From NCBI RefSeq assembly GCF_043555865.1, contig NZ_JBIGHY010000005.1, positions 124,001 to 188,000 of the forward strand: DNA of 64,000 nucleotides, read 5' to 3'. Within the stretch, counting starts at the first letter, position 1; each line of letters starts with the position of its first letter. Position numbers and translations under genes: made by a program. The stretch is from Pelomonas dachongensis (GTDB lineage: Bacteria > Pseudomonadota > Gammaproteobacteria > Burkholderiales > Burkholderiaceae_C). This document shows, one piece after another, positions 7,786 through 16,203 of the stretch. The notes beneath the pieces were generated by a model. That model saw only the letters and a program-made list of their open reading frames with translations, was not told the DNA's origin and ran no database searches.

Positions 7786-10050
7786 TCACTTTCGCCGCGC
7801 CGACCTGACGCCTGGCATGACGCAGAGATCGCGCAGCACCTTGGTCAGCCGCGAGGCATCTGACAGCTCCAGCGTGAAGCTCATCCACGCTGTCTCGCCG
7901 CCGCCGGTACGCGGCTTGGCGGCGCCGCCCTGCAGCGACTGCGTATTGACCGCCACGACGTTCATCTTCTCCTTGGCGAACACTTCCAGCACATCGCGCA
8001 GCAGGCCCTGGCGATCACTCGCTTCCACGAGCACGTCGACCGGATAGACCGGCGCGCCCTTGCCACCTGTCTCACCGCCCCCCCACTCGACGGCGATGAC
8101 GCGCTCGGGCGAGCGGCGGCGCATCTCGGCGAGGTTGCTGCAATCGCTGCGGTGGATCGCCACGCCCTTGCCGCGCGTGACGAAGCCCGAGATGGCATCC
8201 GGCGGCGCGGGTCGGCAGCAGCGCGACAGCGTCGTCAGCAACGAGTCGATGCCCACCACCAGCACGCCGCCGCGCGTGCCGGTGCTGGCGCTGCGCGTAT
8301 GCCTTTGCGCCAGCAGTTCGTCCTCGTCGGCGACGGGTTCGGGCGGGCGCAGCAGCAGCTCGATGTTGCGCAGCGAGTACTCGTCCTTGCCGACCACCTC
8401 GAACAGCGCATCCGCGCCCTTGAAGCCCAGACGCGCCGCCAGTTCATCCAGCTTCAACGCCGTCCGGCCCTCGCGCTGCAGCAGCTTCTCGACCAGCTCG
8501 CGACCCTTCGCGATGGTCTGCGTCTGTTGCAGCGCGTTGAACCACGCGCGCACCTTGGCGCGTGAACGCTGGCTTTGCAGGTAGCCGAGGTCCGCATTCA
8601 GCCAGTCCAGCGACGGCCCGCCCTCGCGCACCGCGGTGATCTCCACCGTCTGGCCGCTCTGCAGTGGTGTGTTCAGCGGCAGCAACTGGCCATCGATGCG
8701 CGCGCCGCGGCAACGGTGGCCCAGGTCAGTGTGCACCGCGTAGGCGAAATCCACCGGCGTCGCGCCCGCAGTCAGTTCCACGATGGTGGCCTGCGGCGTG
8801 AACACGTAAATGCGGTCGTCAAACGCCGGTGCCCCGTCGGCCTGAGCTTCCAGCGTGTCGCGCTCCCAGGCCAGCAGCTGGTTCAGCACGGCCTTGCGCG
8901 CGCGCGCCACCTGTTCCTCGAATTCACCGGCGGCCGTCACGCCCGCATAGCCACGTGCGCCGGCCTCCTTGTAGGCCCAGTGCGCGGCCACGCCGTGCTC
9001 GGCATGGTCGTGCATCTCGCGCGTACGGATCTGCACTTCCATCGCGCGACCATCCGTCCCCAGCACCACCGTGTGCAGCGACTGGTAGCCGTTGGGCTTG
9101 GGCTTGGCGATGTAGTCGTCGAACTCGCCCGGCACCGGCGTGAAGATCTCGTGCAGCCGTGCCAGCGCCGCGTAGCAGTCCGGCAGGCTGGCGACGATGA
9201 CGCGCAACGCTCGCAAGTCGAACACGCGCTCCAGCGCCAGGTCCTTGCCCTGCATCTTCTTGTGGATGCTGTACAGGTGCTTGGGCCGGCCCTGCACCTC
9301 GGCCGCGATGCCCTGCGCGTGCAGATCGTCCTGCAGCGCCACGCGGGCGGCCTCGATGCGCTGCTCGCGCTCCACGCGCGTCTCGTGCAGCGCCTTCGCC
9401 AAAGACTTGTAGGCCTCGGGCTCGCGAAAGCGGAAGGCCAGGTCTTCCAGTTCCCACTTGATCTGCCAGATGCCCAGCCGGTTGGCCAGCGGCGCGAACA
9501 CCGCCTGCGACTCGGCGGCCAGCTCCACCGGGCAAGGCGTCTTGCTGGCCGCATGCCATCGCAGCGTCTGCAGCCGCGAAGCGAGGCGCAACAGCACCAC
9601 GCGCAGGTCTTTGGAGAAAGCCAGCAGCATCTTGCGCACGCGCTCGGTCTGCTCGGCCTTCGCATCGGACTTGCGGTCGCCCCCGATGCGTGCACCGCGC
9701 GCGGCACGCTGCAACTGCACCAGCTTGCGCGTGTGCATGACCAAGCTGGCATAGCTGTCGCCGAAGGCCTTGGCAACCAACTCCTCCGGCTTGCTCAGGA
9801 AATCGGCCGCGTAGACCAAATACGCGGCCGCCTGCAGCTCCGGCGCGGCACCGATGCCGGCCAGGATGCCAGCCACGCCGTCGGCATGGGCCAGCGCACC
9901 CTCGCCGCTGTCCAGGCTCTGTCCGGTCAGCAGCGGCTCGGCGAAGGCACGGGCGCGCGCGATCTCGGCGTTGGAGTGCGCGGCGCCAGCATCCAGCAGC
10001 GCCACGATGGGCGCGGTGGCCGCGCCCTCGGTCATCAGGCCGGTCTTCAT
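7786..10050 (-). CDS. relA: RelA-type (p)ppGpp synthetase
   Basis: A 754-residue long RSH enzyme that makes (p)ppGpp from ATP and GDP/GTP on stalled ribosomes. The N-terminal hydrolase domain is degenerate: the zone where SpoT has the metal-binding His-Asp pair reads AAYLVYAADF, so hydrolase activity should be lost. The synthetase domain has the RelA-type EFDD motif at residues 309-312, then YIAKPKPNGYQSLHT (SpoT-type enzymes have RxKD here). A TGS domain (DRIYVFTPQATIVELTAG) and a C-terminal ACT domain (VDVLVEASDRQGLLRDVL) follow. Its ATG overlaps the stop of the upstream hydrolase by four bases, so the two are co-translated. A bifunctional SpoT should exist elsewhere. Confidence 0.95.
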   Translation of the reverse strand: MKTGLMTEGAATAPIVALLDAGAAHSNAEIARARAFAEPLLTGQSLDSGEGALAHADGVAGILAGIGAAPELQAAAYLVYAADFLSKPEELVAKAFGDSYASLVMHTRKLVQLQRAARGARIGGDRKSDAKAEQTERVRKMLLAFSKDLRVVLLRLASRLQTLRWHAASKTPCPVELAAESQAVFAPLANRLGIWQIKWELEDLAFRFREPEAYKSLAKALHETRVEREQRIEAARVALQDDLHAQGIAAEVQGRPKHLYSIHKKMQGKDLALERVFDLRALRVIVASLPDCYAALARLHEIFTPVPGEFDDYIAKPKPNGYQSLHTVVLGTDGRAMEVQIRTREMHDHAEHGVAAHWAYKEAGARGYAGVTAAGEFEEQVARARKAVLNQLLAWERDTLEAQADGAPAFDDRIYVFTPQATIVELTAGATPVDFAYAVHTDLGHRCRGARIDGQLLPLNTPLQSGQTVEITAVREGGPSLDWLNADLGYLQSQRSRAKVRAWFNALQQTQTIAKGRELVEKLLQREGRTALKLDELAARLGFKGADALFEVVGKDEYSLRNIELLLRPPEPVADEDELLAQRHTRSASTGTRGGVLVVGIDSLLTTLSRCCRPAPPDAISGFVTRGKGVAIHRSDCSNLAEMRRRSPERVIAVEWGGGETGGKGAPVYPVDVLVEASDRQGLLRDVLEVFAKEKMNVVAVNTQSLQGGAAKPRTGGGETAWMSFTLELSDASRLTKVLRDLCVMPGVRSARRK

Positions 10051-10928
10051 GGACTGAGGAAGTCCCTCACCATGGCGATCTGGTCGGCATGGACCAGCGT
10101 AGGCGCGTGGCCGATGCCAGGCAGTTCGACCAGTCGCGCGCGCGGCCCGCGCTGCGTCATGGCCTGGGCGGTCTCGCGGCTCAGCAGATCGGACTCAGCG
10201 CCGCGGATCAGCAGCGTGGGGCAGCGCAGCGTGTCATAGGCGGCCCACAACAGGGCCTCGCCGCCTGCGGCGATCTCGGGCGTCACGGCCGAGAACGGCA
10301 GCGCGATGGCCGGGTCGTAATGCAGCGTCCACTGGCCGTCGTCCTCGCGGAACAGCGGCGCGGACAACGCGAGCCACTCCTCGTCGCTATGCGGGCCAAA
10401 ACCTTCGGAGATGGTCCGCAGGTAGGCCGCACCCTCGGCCAGCGAGCCAAAGCGCAGCACCTTGCCCAGGTAGCCGCCTATGCGCTGCAGCGCCTCGAAG
10501 CGGATGGCCGGGCCGACATCGTTCAGCACCAGGCGGCGGATGGGGCTGGGCATGCCGTCGGGGCGTGGCAGCGACGCCAGGCCCAGGCCGATCAGCCCGC
10601 CCATGGACGTGCCCACCCAGTCTACCTGCGCCACATTCAGCCGCGCCAGAAGCGCCACCATGTCGGAGACGTAGCTGGGGATTTGATAGCTCGACGGCTG
10701 GCGCAGCCAGTCGGACCGGCCGCGGCCCACGATGTCGGGGCAGACGACGCGGTAGTAGGCGCTCAGCGCGCGGGCCAGATTATCGAAGTCCCGCCCTTGG
10801 CGCGACAGGCCGTGCACGCAGACCAGCACCGGAGCGTCGGCGCTGGGGCCGGCCCACTCCCAATAGGCCATGCGATGCAGGCCGGTGGCGTCCAGGCAGT
10901 TGACGAAGCGCAGGGTGGGCTGGGTCAT
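10047..10928 (-). CDS. alpha/beta hydrolase upstream of relA
   Basis: A 293-residue cytoplasmic alpha/beta-fold hydrolase. An oxyanion segment VCVHGLSRQGRDF precedes the nucleophile elbow GTSMGG (Ser108). The acid is probably the Asp in GAESDLLS and the base His is in PGIGHAPTL. Substrate is unknown; esterase, lactonase and haloperoxidase relatives share this pattern. Its TGA overlaps the relA ATG (ATGA), so it is the first gene of a two-gene operon. A Shine-Dalgarno-like AAAGGA precedes the ATG. The neighbour on the other side, a hydroxybutyrate dehydrogenase gene, is divergent, which loosely suggests a role in ester or polyhydroxyalkanoate-related metabolism, but that is weak. Confidence 0.88.
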   Translation of the reverse strand: MTQPTLRFVNCLDATGLHRMAYWEWAGPSADAPVLVCVHGLSRQGRDFDNLARALSAYYRVVCPDIVGRGRSDWLRQPSSYQIPSYVSDMVALLARLNVAQVDWVGTSMGGLIGLGLASLPRPDGMPSPIRRLVLNDVGPAIRFEALQRIGGYLGKVLRFGSLAEGAAYLRTISEGFGPHSDEEWLALSAPLFREDDGQWTLHYDPAIALPFSAVTPEIAAGGEALLWAAYDTLRCPTLLIRGAESDLLSRETAQAMTQRGPRARLVELPGIGHAPTLVHADQIAMVRDFLSP

Positions 10929-10973
10929 GGTTCAATCCTTTGAAGTCATCCTAGCAACCAAGAAAGGCCTCCC

Positions 10974-11744
10974 ATGTTGAAAGGCAAGACCGCCGTGGTC
11001 ACCGGCTCCACCAGCGGCATCGGGCTGGGCATCGCGCTGGCGCTCGCGCGCGACGGTGCCAATGTCATCCTGAACGGCTTCGGCGATGCCGAGGGACCGA
11101 AGGCCGAGCTGGCGGCGCTGGGTGTCAAGGTGGGCTACCACGGCGCCGACATGAGCAAGCCCGATGACATCGCGGCGCTGGTGGCCTACGCGGACGCGGA
11201 GTTCGGCGGCATCGACGTGCTGGTCAACAACGCCGGCATCCAGCATGTGGCGCCGGTGCAGGACTTCCCGGTCGAGAAGTGGGACGCCATCCTCGCGATC
11301 AACCTCACCTCGGCCTTCCACACCACGCGGCTGGCGCTGCCCGGCATGCTAAAAAAGGACTGGGGCCGCATCATCAACATCGCGTCGGCGCACGGTCTGG
11401 TCGCGTCGGCGCAGAAGTCGGCATATGTCGCGGCCAAGCACGGCCTGGTCGGCTTCACGAAAAGCATTGCGCTGGAAACGGCCACGACGGGCATCACCGT
11501 CAACGCGATCTGCCCAGGCTGGGTGCTGACGCCATTGGTCCAGAAGCAGGTCGACGCGCTGGCCGTCAAGGACAGCGTCGACAACGCTGAAGCCAAGCGC
11601 CGCCTGCTGGCCGAAAAGCAGCCGTCGCTGCAGTTCACGACACCCGCAGAACTGGGCGCACTCGCCGTGTTCCTGTGCACCGACGCCGCCATCAACGTGC
11701 GCGGCCAGGCGTGGGCGATGGACGGCGGCTGGACCGCCGTTTAG
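10974..11744 (+). CDS. bdhA: 3-hydroxybutyrate dehydrogenase (SDR family)
   Basis: A 256-residue short-chain dehydrogenase that interconverts D-3-hydroxybutyrate and acetoacetate with NAD, used in turnover of polyhydroxybutyrate. The Rossmann motif GSTSGIGLG lies at 11-19, NNAG at 85-88, and the catalytic Ser138, Tyr151 (SAYVAAKHG) and Lys155. The C-terminal region with ITVNAICPGWVLTPLV and a long loop (VQKQVDALAVKD) matches hydroxybutyrate dehydrogenases rather than generic SDRs. It is divergent from the hydrolase-relA operon across 45 bp. Confidence 0.92.
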   Translation: MLKGKTAVVTGSTSGIGLGIALALARDGANVILNGFGDAEGPKAELAALGVKVGYHGADMSKPDDIAALVAYADAEFGGIDVLVNNAGIQHVAPVQDFPVEKWDAILAINLTSAFHTTRLALPGMLKKDWGRIINIASAHGLVASAQKSAYVAAKHGLVGFTKSIALETATTGITVNAICPGWVLTPLVQKQVDALAVKDSVDNAEAKRRLLAEKQPSLQFTTPAELGALAVFLCTDAAINVRGQAWAMDGGWTAV

Positions 11745-11753
11745 CAGCCCCGG

Positions 11754-11771
11754 CGGGCCGAGCGCCGGCCC
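11754..11771 (+). repeat. intergenic repeat CGGGCCGAGCGCCGGCCC, copy 1
   Basis: An 18-nt sequence directly after the bdhA stop that recurs exactly at 53418-53435, also downstream of a plus-strand gene. It contains the inverted repeat GGGCC...GGCCC. Sequence just after both copies is loosely similar (a C-rich run, then AGCCG). It may belong to a dispersed 3'-end repeat family. Confidence 0.6.
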
Positions 11772-11805
11772 CCCCCCTAGCCGACTCGCACCCGCTCGGA
11801 GGGTA

Positions 11806-11825
11806 GCTCGGCGTAACTGCCGAGC
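11806..11825. terminator. hairpin between convergent bdhA and SIMPL genes
   Basis: GCTCGGC-GTAACT-GCCGAGC forms a perfect 7-bp stem in the 89-bp gap between convergent genes, suiting a bidirectional transcription stop. There is no T-tract, so Rho-independent function is uncertain. Confidence 0.4.
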
Positions 11826-11833
11826 CGAGGCCC

Positions 11834-12523
11834 TCATTTCGTAAGCTGCACCGAGCCGTTGACGTTGACCGTCACCGTCGCCTTTCCGGCCTCGGTCGGC
11901 AGCGCCGCATCGGCCTCGGCCTTCACCATGCGCATGGCCATCATCGGGCGCGGCGCCGACGCCTCGTCGCTGGCGATGTTCACCTCGCCAATGACGTAGC
12001 TGCCGTAGCCGAACTGCTTCGCGTAGTCCGACGCCCTGGCGCGATAGCGGGTGATGGCCTGGGCGGTGATGTCGGCCTCGGCCTTCTCGCGCGCCTCACG
12101 CGACAGGCTGTAGCCCACCCGCGAGATGGACAACGTGGAAATGCGGCCCGCCAGCTGCGCCACCGCGGCCGTGTCGCGGCCCTCCACGTGCAGATCCGCA
12201 CTGCCCTGCCAGCCATTGATCTTGCCGGTCTTGGGATCGTGGCGCGGGTACAGAGAGAAGCCGCCCGTCTGCACGTCGACCTGGCCGGGCTTGGCCACCT
12301 TGCGGGCCTCCGCCAGCGCGGCGTCCAGCGCCTGCTTCAGCGCCGTCTGCACGGCATTGGCGTCCGCGCCATCGCGTGTCGTCGAAAACGAAATGCCCAG
12401 CACGTCGCGCGTGACTTCGGCGCTGGCGCTGGCAGACAGGCTCAGCCGCTCGCGGGGCGCCTCGGTCGCGGCTTGCGCTCCGAACGTCAGGACCAGGGTG
12501 GACAGAGCAATGACTGCACGCAT
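11834..12523 (-). CDS. SIMPL-domain (DUF541) periplasmic protein
   Basis: A 229-residue exported protein of the SIMPL/DUF541 family. A signal peptide spans about residues 1-18 (ending FGAQAA). The body starts RLSLSASASAEVTRDVLGIS and includes a repeated-motif fold (QTALKQALDAALAEARK, VDVQTGGFSLYPRHD, then AQAITRYRARASDYAKQFGY). The ATG at 12523 follows AAGGAGAACT, a strong ribosome-binding site; upstream extension of the open frame is not needed. Biochemical role is unknown; some relatives affect oxidative-stress tolerance. It is divergent from the ompR-type gene. Confidence 0.88.
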   Translation of the reverse strand: MRAVIALSTLVLTFGAQAATEAPRERLSLSASASAEVTRDVLGISFSTTRDGADANAVQTALKQALDAALAEARKVAKPGQVDVQTGGFSLYPRHDPKTGKINGWQGSADLHVEGRDTAAVAQLAGRISTLSISRVGYSLSREAREKAEADITAQAITRYRARASDYAKQFGYGSYVIGEVNIASDEASAPRPMMAMRMVKAEADAALPTEAGKATVTVNVNGSVQLTK

Positions 12524-12656
12524 GAGTTCTCCTTTCAAGGGTGTGATTGAGCTTAGCCCGGCCAGATGGCAACGAGCTGTAACGGCTGCACCCTGTCCTA
12601 CAAGGTCGGGTTTCAAACCTGACCACAATGGCGCTGTTACAAATTCAGGAACCGCG

Positions 12657-13391
12657 ATGAACAACAGCGCGTCGACCCGCCAGAACCGAATCCTTGTCGT
12701 CGATGACGACGCCCGCATCCGCGACTTGCTGCGCCGCTACCTGACGCAGGAAGGTTTCGATGTCTTGCTCGCAGAAGACAGCCGCGCGCTGAACAAGCAG
12801 CTGACGCGCGAGACCGTCGACCTGATCGTGCTCGACCTGATGCTGCCCGGCGAAGACGGACTGACCATCTGCCGCCGCCTGCGCGCTGCCAACGACCAGA
12901 CGCCCATCATCATGCTGACTGCCAAGGTGGAGGACGTGGATCGCATCGTCGGCCTGGAGGTGGGTGCGGACGACTACCTGGCCAAGCCGTTCAACCCGCG
13001 CGAGCTGCTGGCCCGCATCAACGCCGTGCTGCGCCGCCGTCCGCCGCCAGAAGCCCCGGGCGCGCCGAGCAAGGAGCCGATGACCGTCACCTTTGGCCCC
13101 TTCGAGTTCGACCTGGCACTGCGCCGACTGACCAAGAACGGCGAGCAACTGCCGCTGACCACCGGCGAGTTCTCCATGCTGAAGACGCTGGTGCGCCACC
13201 CGCGCCAGCCGCTGTCGCGCGACAAGCTGGCCCAGCTGGCCCGCGGTCGCGAGTTCGAGCCCTTCGACCGCAGCCTGGACGTGCAGATCTCGCGCCTGCG
13301 CAAGATGCTCGAAGCCGACCCGGCCCAGCCGCGCTACATCCAGACCGTGTGGGGCGTGGGCTACGTTTTCGTACCAGACGAGAACGCCTGA
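12657..13391 (+). CDS. ompR: OmpR-type response regulator
   Basis: A 244-residue two-component response regulator. The receiver domain has acidic DDD at 16-18, phosphoacceptor Asp60 (LIVLDLMLPGEDG), Thr88 (MLTAK) and Lys110 (YLAKPF). A C-terminal OmpR/PhoB winged helix ends in RSLDVQISRLRKMLE...WGVGYVF. It is followed 68 bp later by an EnvZ-like kinase, so this is the standard porin/osmotic-response pair of betaproteobacteria. The ATG at 12657 gives the expected N-terminus; extension upstream would overlap the divergent SIMPL gene. Confidence 0.93.
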   Translation: MNNSASTRQNRILVVDDDARIRDLLRRYLTQEGFDVLLAEDSRALNKQLTRETVDLIVLDLMLPGEDGLTICRRLRAANDQTPIIMLTAKVEDVDRIVGLEVGADDYLAKPFNPRELLARINAVLRRRPPPEAPGAPSKEPMTVTFGPFEFDLALRRLTKNGEQLPLTTGEFSMLKTLVRHPRQPLSRDKLAQLARGREFEPFDRSLDVQISRLRKMLEADPAQPRYIQTVWGVGYVFVPDENA

Positions 13392-13459
13392 GCCCCGATG
13401 ATGTCGGGAAGACTCGCCCATGCAGGGCGAGTGGATCGATCCCCGACTGAATCCAAGGC

Positions 13460-14779
13460 ATGGCCCGACCCCATCTCGCCCTCAATCTCTTCTGGCGCAC
13501 CTTCGCTTGGCTGGCCCTGTTGCTGGCAGGCGCGGTGCTGGCCTGGCAATACACCTTCAAGTTGCTGGAGGCCGAGCCGCGCGCGCTGGAGGCCGCCGAG
13601 CAGTTAGCGGGGCTGGTCAAGCTCAGCCGCGTGGCGCTGGAGCACACCGACCCCATCAACCGCGTGGCGGTCATCACGTCCATGTCGCGGGGCGACACGG
13701 TACAGGTGCGCGTGGCTGAGCAGACCGACCGCTGGCTGCCCTACGACACCAGCACCTTCTCCAAGGAGCTGGCGGCCGAGCTGCGCCAGGCCATCGGCCC
13801 GGACACGGTGGTCGCGCGCAGCGTCAACGAGCAGGCGGGGCTGTGGGTGCGCTATGTCGTCGGCGAGGACGCGTTCTGGCTGCGCACCAGCCCCACACCG
13901 CTGTCCATCTCGCTGGCCGCCAACTGGTGGTGGGTGATGATTGCGCTGCTGGCCACGGCCGTGGGTTCGGCGTTGATCGCCCGCCTCATCAACCAGCCGC
14001 TGCGCGAGCTGGCCGACGCGGCCGGCCGCATCCGCGATGGCGAGTACGACTCGCGGCTGGACGAGACCACCATGACCAGCGAGATTCGCGAGGTCAACAT
14101 GGGCTTCAACCGCATGGCGCGCGAGCTGGCCAAGCTGGAGGAGGACCGTGCCGTCATGCTGGCTGGCATCTCTCACGACCTGCGCACGCCGCTGGCCCGC
14201 CTGCGTCTGGAGACCGAGATGAGCGTCAATGACGAGCAGGCGCGCCAGTTCATGGCGCAGGACATCGACCAGCTCGACGCCATCATCAGCAAGTTCATGG
14301 ACTACGCGCGACCCAACGAAACGCAGTTGCGCGAAACGCGTCTCGGCGAGCTTGTCGAGCGGGAGGTGCAGGGATTCCGCGACCCCGACCAGATCCGCTT
14401 TCGCGTGCAGGTCAACCCGACCTTGAAGGTCTTCGTCGACGACACGGAGCTCGGGCGCGTGCTGCTGAACCTGTTCGAGAACGCGCGCCGCTACGGCCAC
14501 CAGCCGGACGAGCCCGCGCGCGTTGACGTCAGCGCCGCGCGCCAGGGCGCCTGGGTGGAGCTGCGCGTGCGCGATCACGGCCCCGGCGTGCCGCCGGACC
14601 GCATGGCGAGGCTGACCACGCCGTTCTACCGCGGCGACGCGGCCCGCACCGCCGCCAGCGGCGCGGGCCTTGGGCTGGCGATTGTCGAGAAGTCGGTGCA
14701 ACGCCTCGGTGGCCAGCTCTCGATCAGCAACGCGCCCGATGGCGGCCTGCTGACCATCCTGAAACTGCAGGCCGCCTGA
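13460..14779 (+). CDS. envZ: EnvZ-type sensor histidine kinase
   Basis: A 439-residue inner-membrane histidine kinase. Transmembrane segments lie at about residues 12-30 and 155-175 and enclose a periplasmic sensor of roughly 125 residues. A HAMP domain (about 175-228, INQPLRELADAAGRIRDG) precedes the phosphoacceptor block AGISHDLRTPLARLR with His239. The ATPase part has N-box NLFENARRYG, G1 DHGPGVPP and G2 GAGLGLAIV. It should phosphorylate the upstream OmpR-type regulator. A gene for a periplasmic binding protein follows 49 bp later on the same strand. Confidence 0.93.
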   Translation: MARPHLALNLFWRTFAWLALLLAGAVLAWQYTFKLLEAEPRALEAAEQLAGLVKLSRVALEHTDPINRVAVITSMSRGDTVQVRVAEQTDRWLPYDTSTFSKELAAELRQAIGPDTVVARSVNEQAGLWVRYVVGEDAFWLRTSPTPLSISLAANWWWVMIALLATAVGSALIARLINQPLRELADAAGRIRDGEYDSRLDETTMTSEIREVNMGFNRMARELAKLEEDRAVMLAGISHDLRTPLARLRLETEMSVNDEQARQFMAQDIDQLDAIISKFMDYARPNETQLRETRLGELVEREVQGFRDPDQIRFRVQVNPTLKVFVDDTELGRVLLNLFENARRYGHQPDEPARVDVSAARQGAWVELRVRDHGPGVPPDRMARLTTPFYRGDAARTAASGAGLGLAIVEKSVQRLGGQLSISNAPDGGLLTILKLQAA

Positions 14780-14828
14780 GCTAACCTGCCGCCCTCGACA
14801 CCGACAGGCCTTGCCTGCGCCAGCGCCG

Positions 14829-15539
14829 ATGCCACGGGCCGCCCTGCTCCTTCTCCTGCTGCTGTTGGCCGGCTCGCGCGCGCAGGCCGCGCTGATGCTC
14901 GAGATGCTGGTCTATCCAAACGCCGGTGTGTTCGAAGCTGCGCCGGGCACAGGCCCCGGTGGCCCCGGCGGCGCCATGCTGCAGCGGGTGCAGGCCCTCA
15001 GCGGCGTGCAGTTGCATCAGCAATTGATGCCCATTCCGCGCGCACTGCTGACCGTCAAGCACAAGCCCGGCAACTGCATGGTCGCGGTGTCGCGCTCACC
15101 CGAGCGCAACGGCACCCTGCTGTGGGCCGGCCCCTGGGCACGAGGCGCGACGACCATCTATTCCCGTGCCGACGATACCCGTCGCATCCACGATCCGCGG
15201 CAGTTGCGCGGGACCCGCGTCGTCGTGCTGCGCGACTCGTCGCCGGCGGACTGGCTCAAGGCCCAGAGCCTGCCTGCCATCGAGGTCAAGGACAACAGCA
15301 CCGGGCTGCGCATGCTGCAGGCGCGGCGGGTGGACTACTGGCTGGCCAACGACCTGGCGGCGCGTTTCGTCATCCGCGCCGAGGGCGGCCCGGCACCGCG
15401 GCCGCTGTACCACTTCGGCCGGATCGACCTCTACATGGCCTGCCATCCGGGCAGCGACCCCGAAGCCGTCGGCGCGCTCGATGCGGCCCTTGCCCAGATG
15501 CGCCGCAACGGCGAACTGGCCGAGTTCGGCATGCGCTGA
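14829..15539 (+). CDS. periplasmic solute-binding-like protein (family 3 type)
   Basis: A 236-residue secreted protein resembling family 3 extracellular solute-binding (PBPb) domains. Residues about 1-20 are a leucine-rich signal peptide ending SRAQA. Fold-type landmarks are DPRQLRGTRVVVLRDSSP and VDYWLANDLAARFVI, with a C-terminal ALDAALAQMRRNGELAEFG of the kind seen in amino-acid-binding proteins. No permease or ATPase is adjacent, so it is an orphan. It follows the OmpR/EnvZ pair in the same direction, so it may be co-transcribed and could present a ligand to the kinase (inference). The ATG at 14829 is preferred because upstream codons would precede the signal peptide. Confidence 0.75.
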   Translation: MPRAALLLLLLLLAGSRAQAALMLEMLVYPNAGVFEAAPGTGPGGPGGAMLQRVQALSGVQLHQQLMPIPRALLTVKHKPGNCMVAVSRSPERNGTLLWAGPWARGATTIYSRADDTRRIHDPRQLRGTRVVVLRDSSPADWLKAQSLPAIEVKDNSTGLRMLQARRVDYWLANDLAARFVIRAEGGPAPRPLYHFGRIDLYMACHPGSDPEAVGALDAALAQMRRNGELAEFGMR

Positions 15540-15540
15540 A

Positions 15541-16038
15541 TCAGGCCGCCGCGAGCAGGCACACGGCCCGCGCTTCCATCGCCCGCCCCTCGCCCACCGG
15601 GCCCATCTTCTCGGCGGTCTTGGCCTTCACGTTGATGCGGCCCGCGTCCACGCCCAGCACCTCGGCCAGGCGCATACGCATGGCCGGAATGTGAGGCGCC
15701 ATCTTGGGCGCCTGCGCAATGATGGTGGCGTCGAGGTTGACGAGCTGCCAGCCCGCTTCACGCACGCGCCGGCAGGCCTCAGCCAGCAGCAGCATCGAGT
15801 CCGCGTCCTTGAATTGCGCGGAGGTGTCCGGGAACAGCTTGCCGATGTCGCCCAGCGCCGCAGCGCCCAGCAGCGCGTCGGTGATGGCATGGGCGAGCGC
15901 GTCGGCGTCGGAGTGACCCAGCAGGCCGTGGGTGTGCGGGATGGTGACGCCGCCCAGGATCAGCGGGCGGCCGGTGACGAGCTGGTGGGTGTCCCAGCCC
16001 TCGCCGATCCTCAGTGCAGGCAGCGCAGCGGTACTCAT
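15541..16038 (-). CDS. ispF: 2-C-methyl-D-erythritol 2,4-cyclodiphosphate synthase
   Basis: IspF, 165 residues, closes the cyclodiphosphate ring in the MEP route to isoprenoids. Metal ligands are Asp16 and His18 in GEGWDTHQL and the His in ADALAHAITDALLGA. LGDIGKLFPDT and the C-terminal INVKAKTAEKMGP are diagnostic. The ATG at 16038 gives the normal length. It converges with the preceding binding-protein gene (1 bp gap). Its usual partner ispD lies 1.3 kb away on the same strand, separated by an unrelated transporter-type gene. Confidence 0.96.
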   Translation of the reverse strand: MSTAALPALRIGEGWDTHQLVTGRPLILGGVTIPHTHGLLGHSDADALAHAITDALLGAAALGDIGKLFPDTSAQFKDADSMLLLAEACRRVREAGWQLVNLDATIIAQAPKMAPHIPAMRMRLAEVLGVDAGRINVKAKTAEKMGPVGEGRAMEARAVCLLAAA

Positions 16039-16203
16039 GCACGCATTGTCACCGCGAGCCGCTTGAGCCAACTTGGACTCGACTTGTCGAGCGAGCCCCC
16101 GCGATGCTGAACTCGAATCGCTCAATGGCCTGAGCGCTGGGCCGCATCAGGCTGGGCTGCCGCGCGTTGGCGTGGCAGACCCCGCCCGGCCCCCACCGGT
16201 CCG

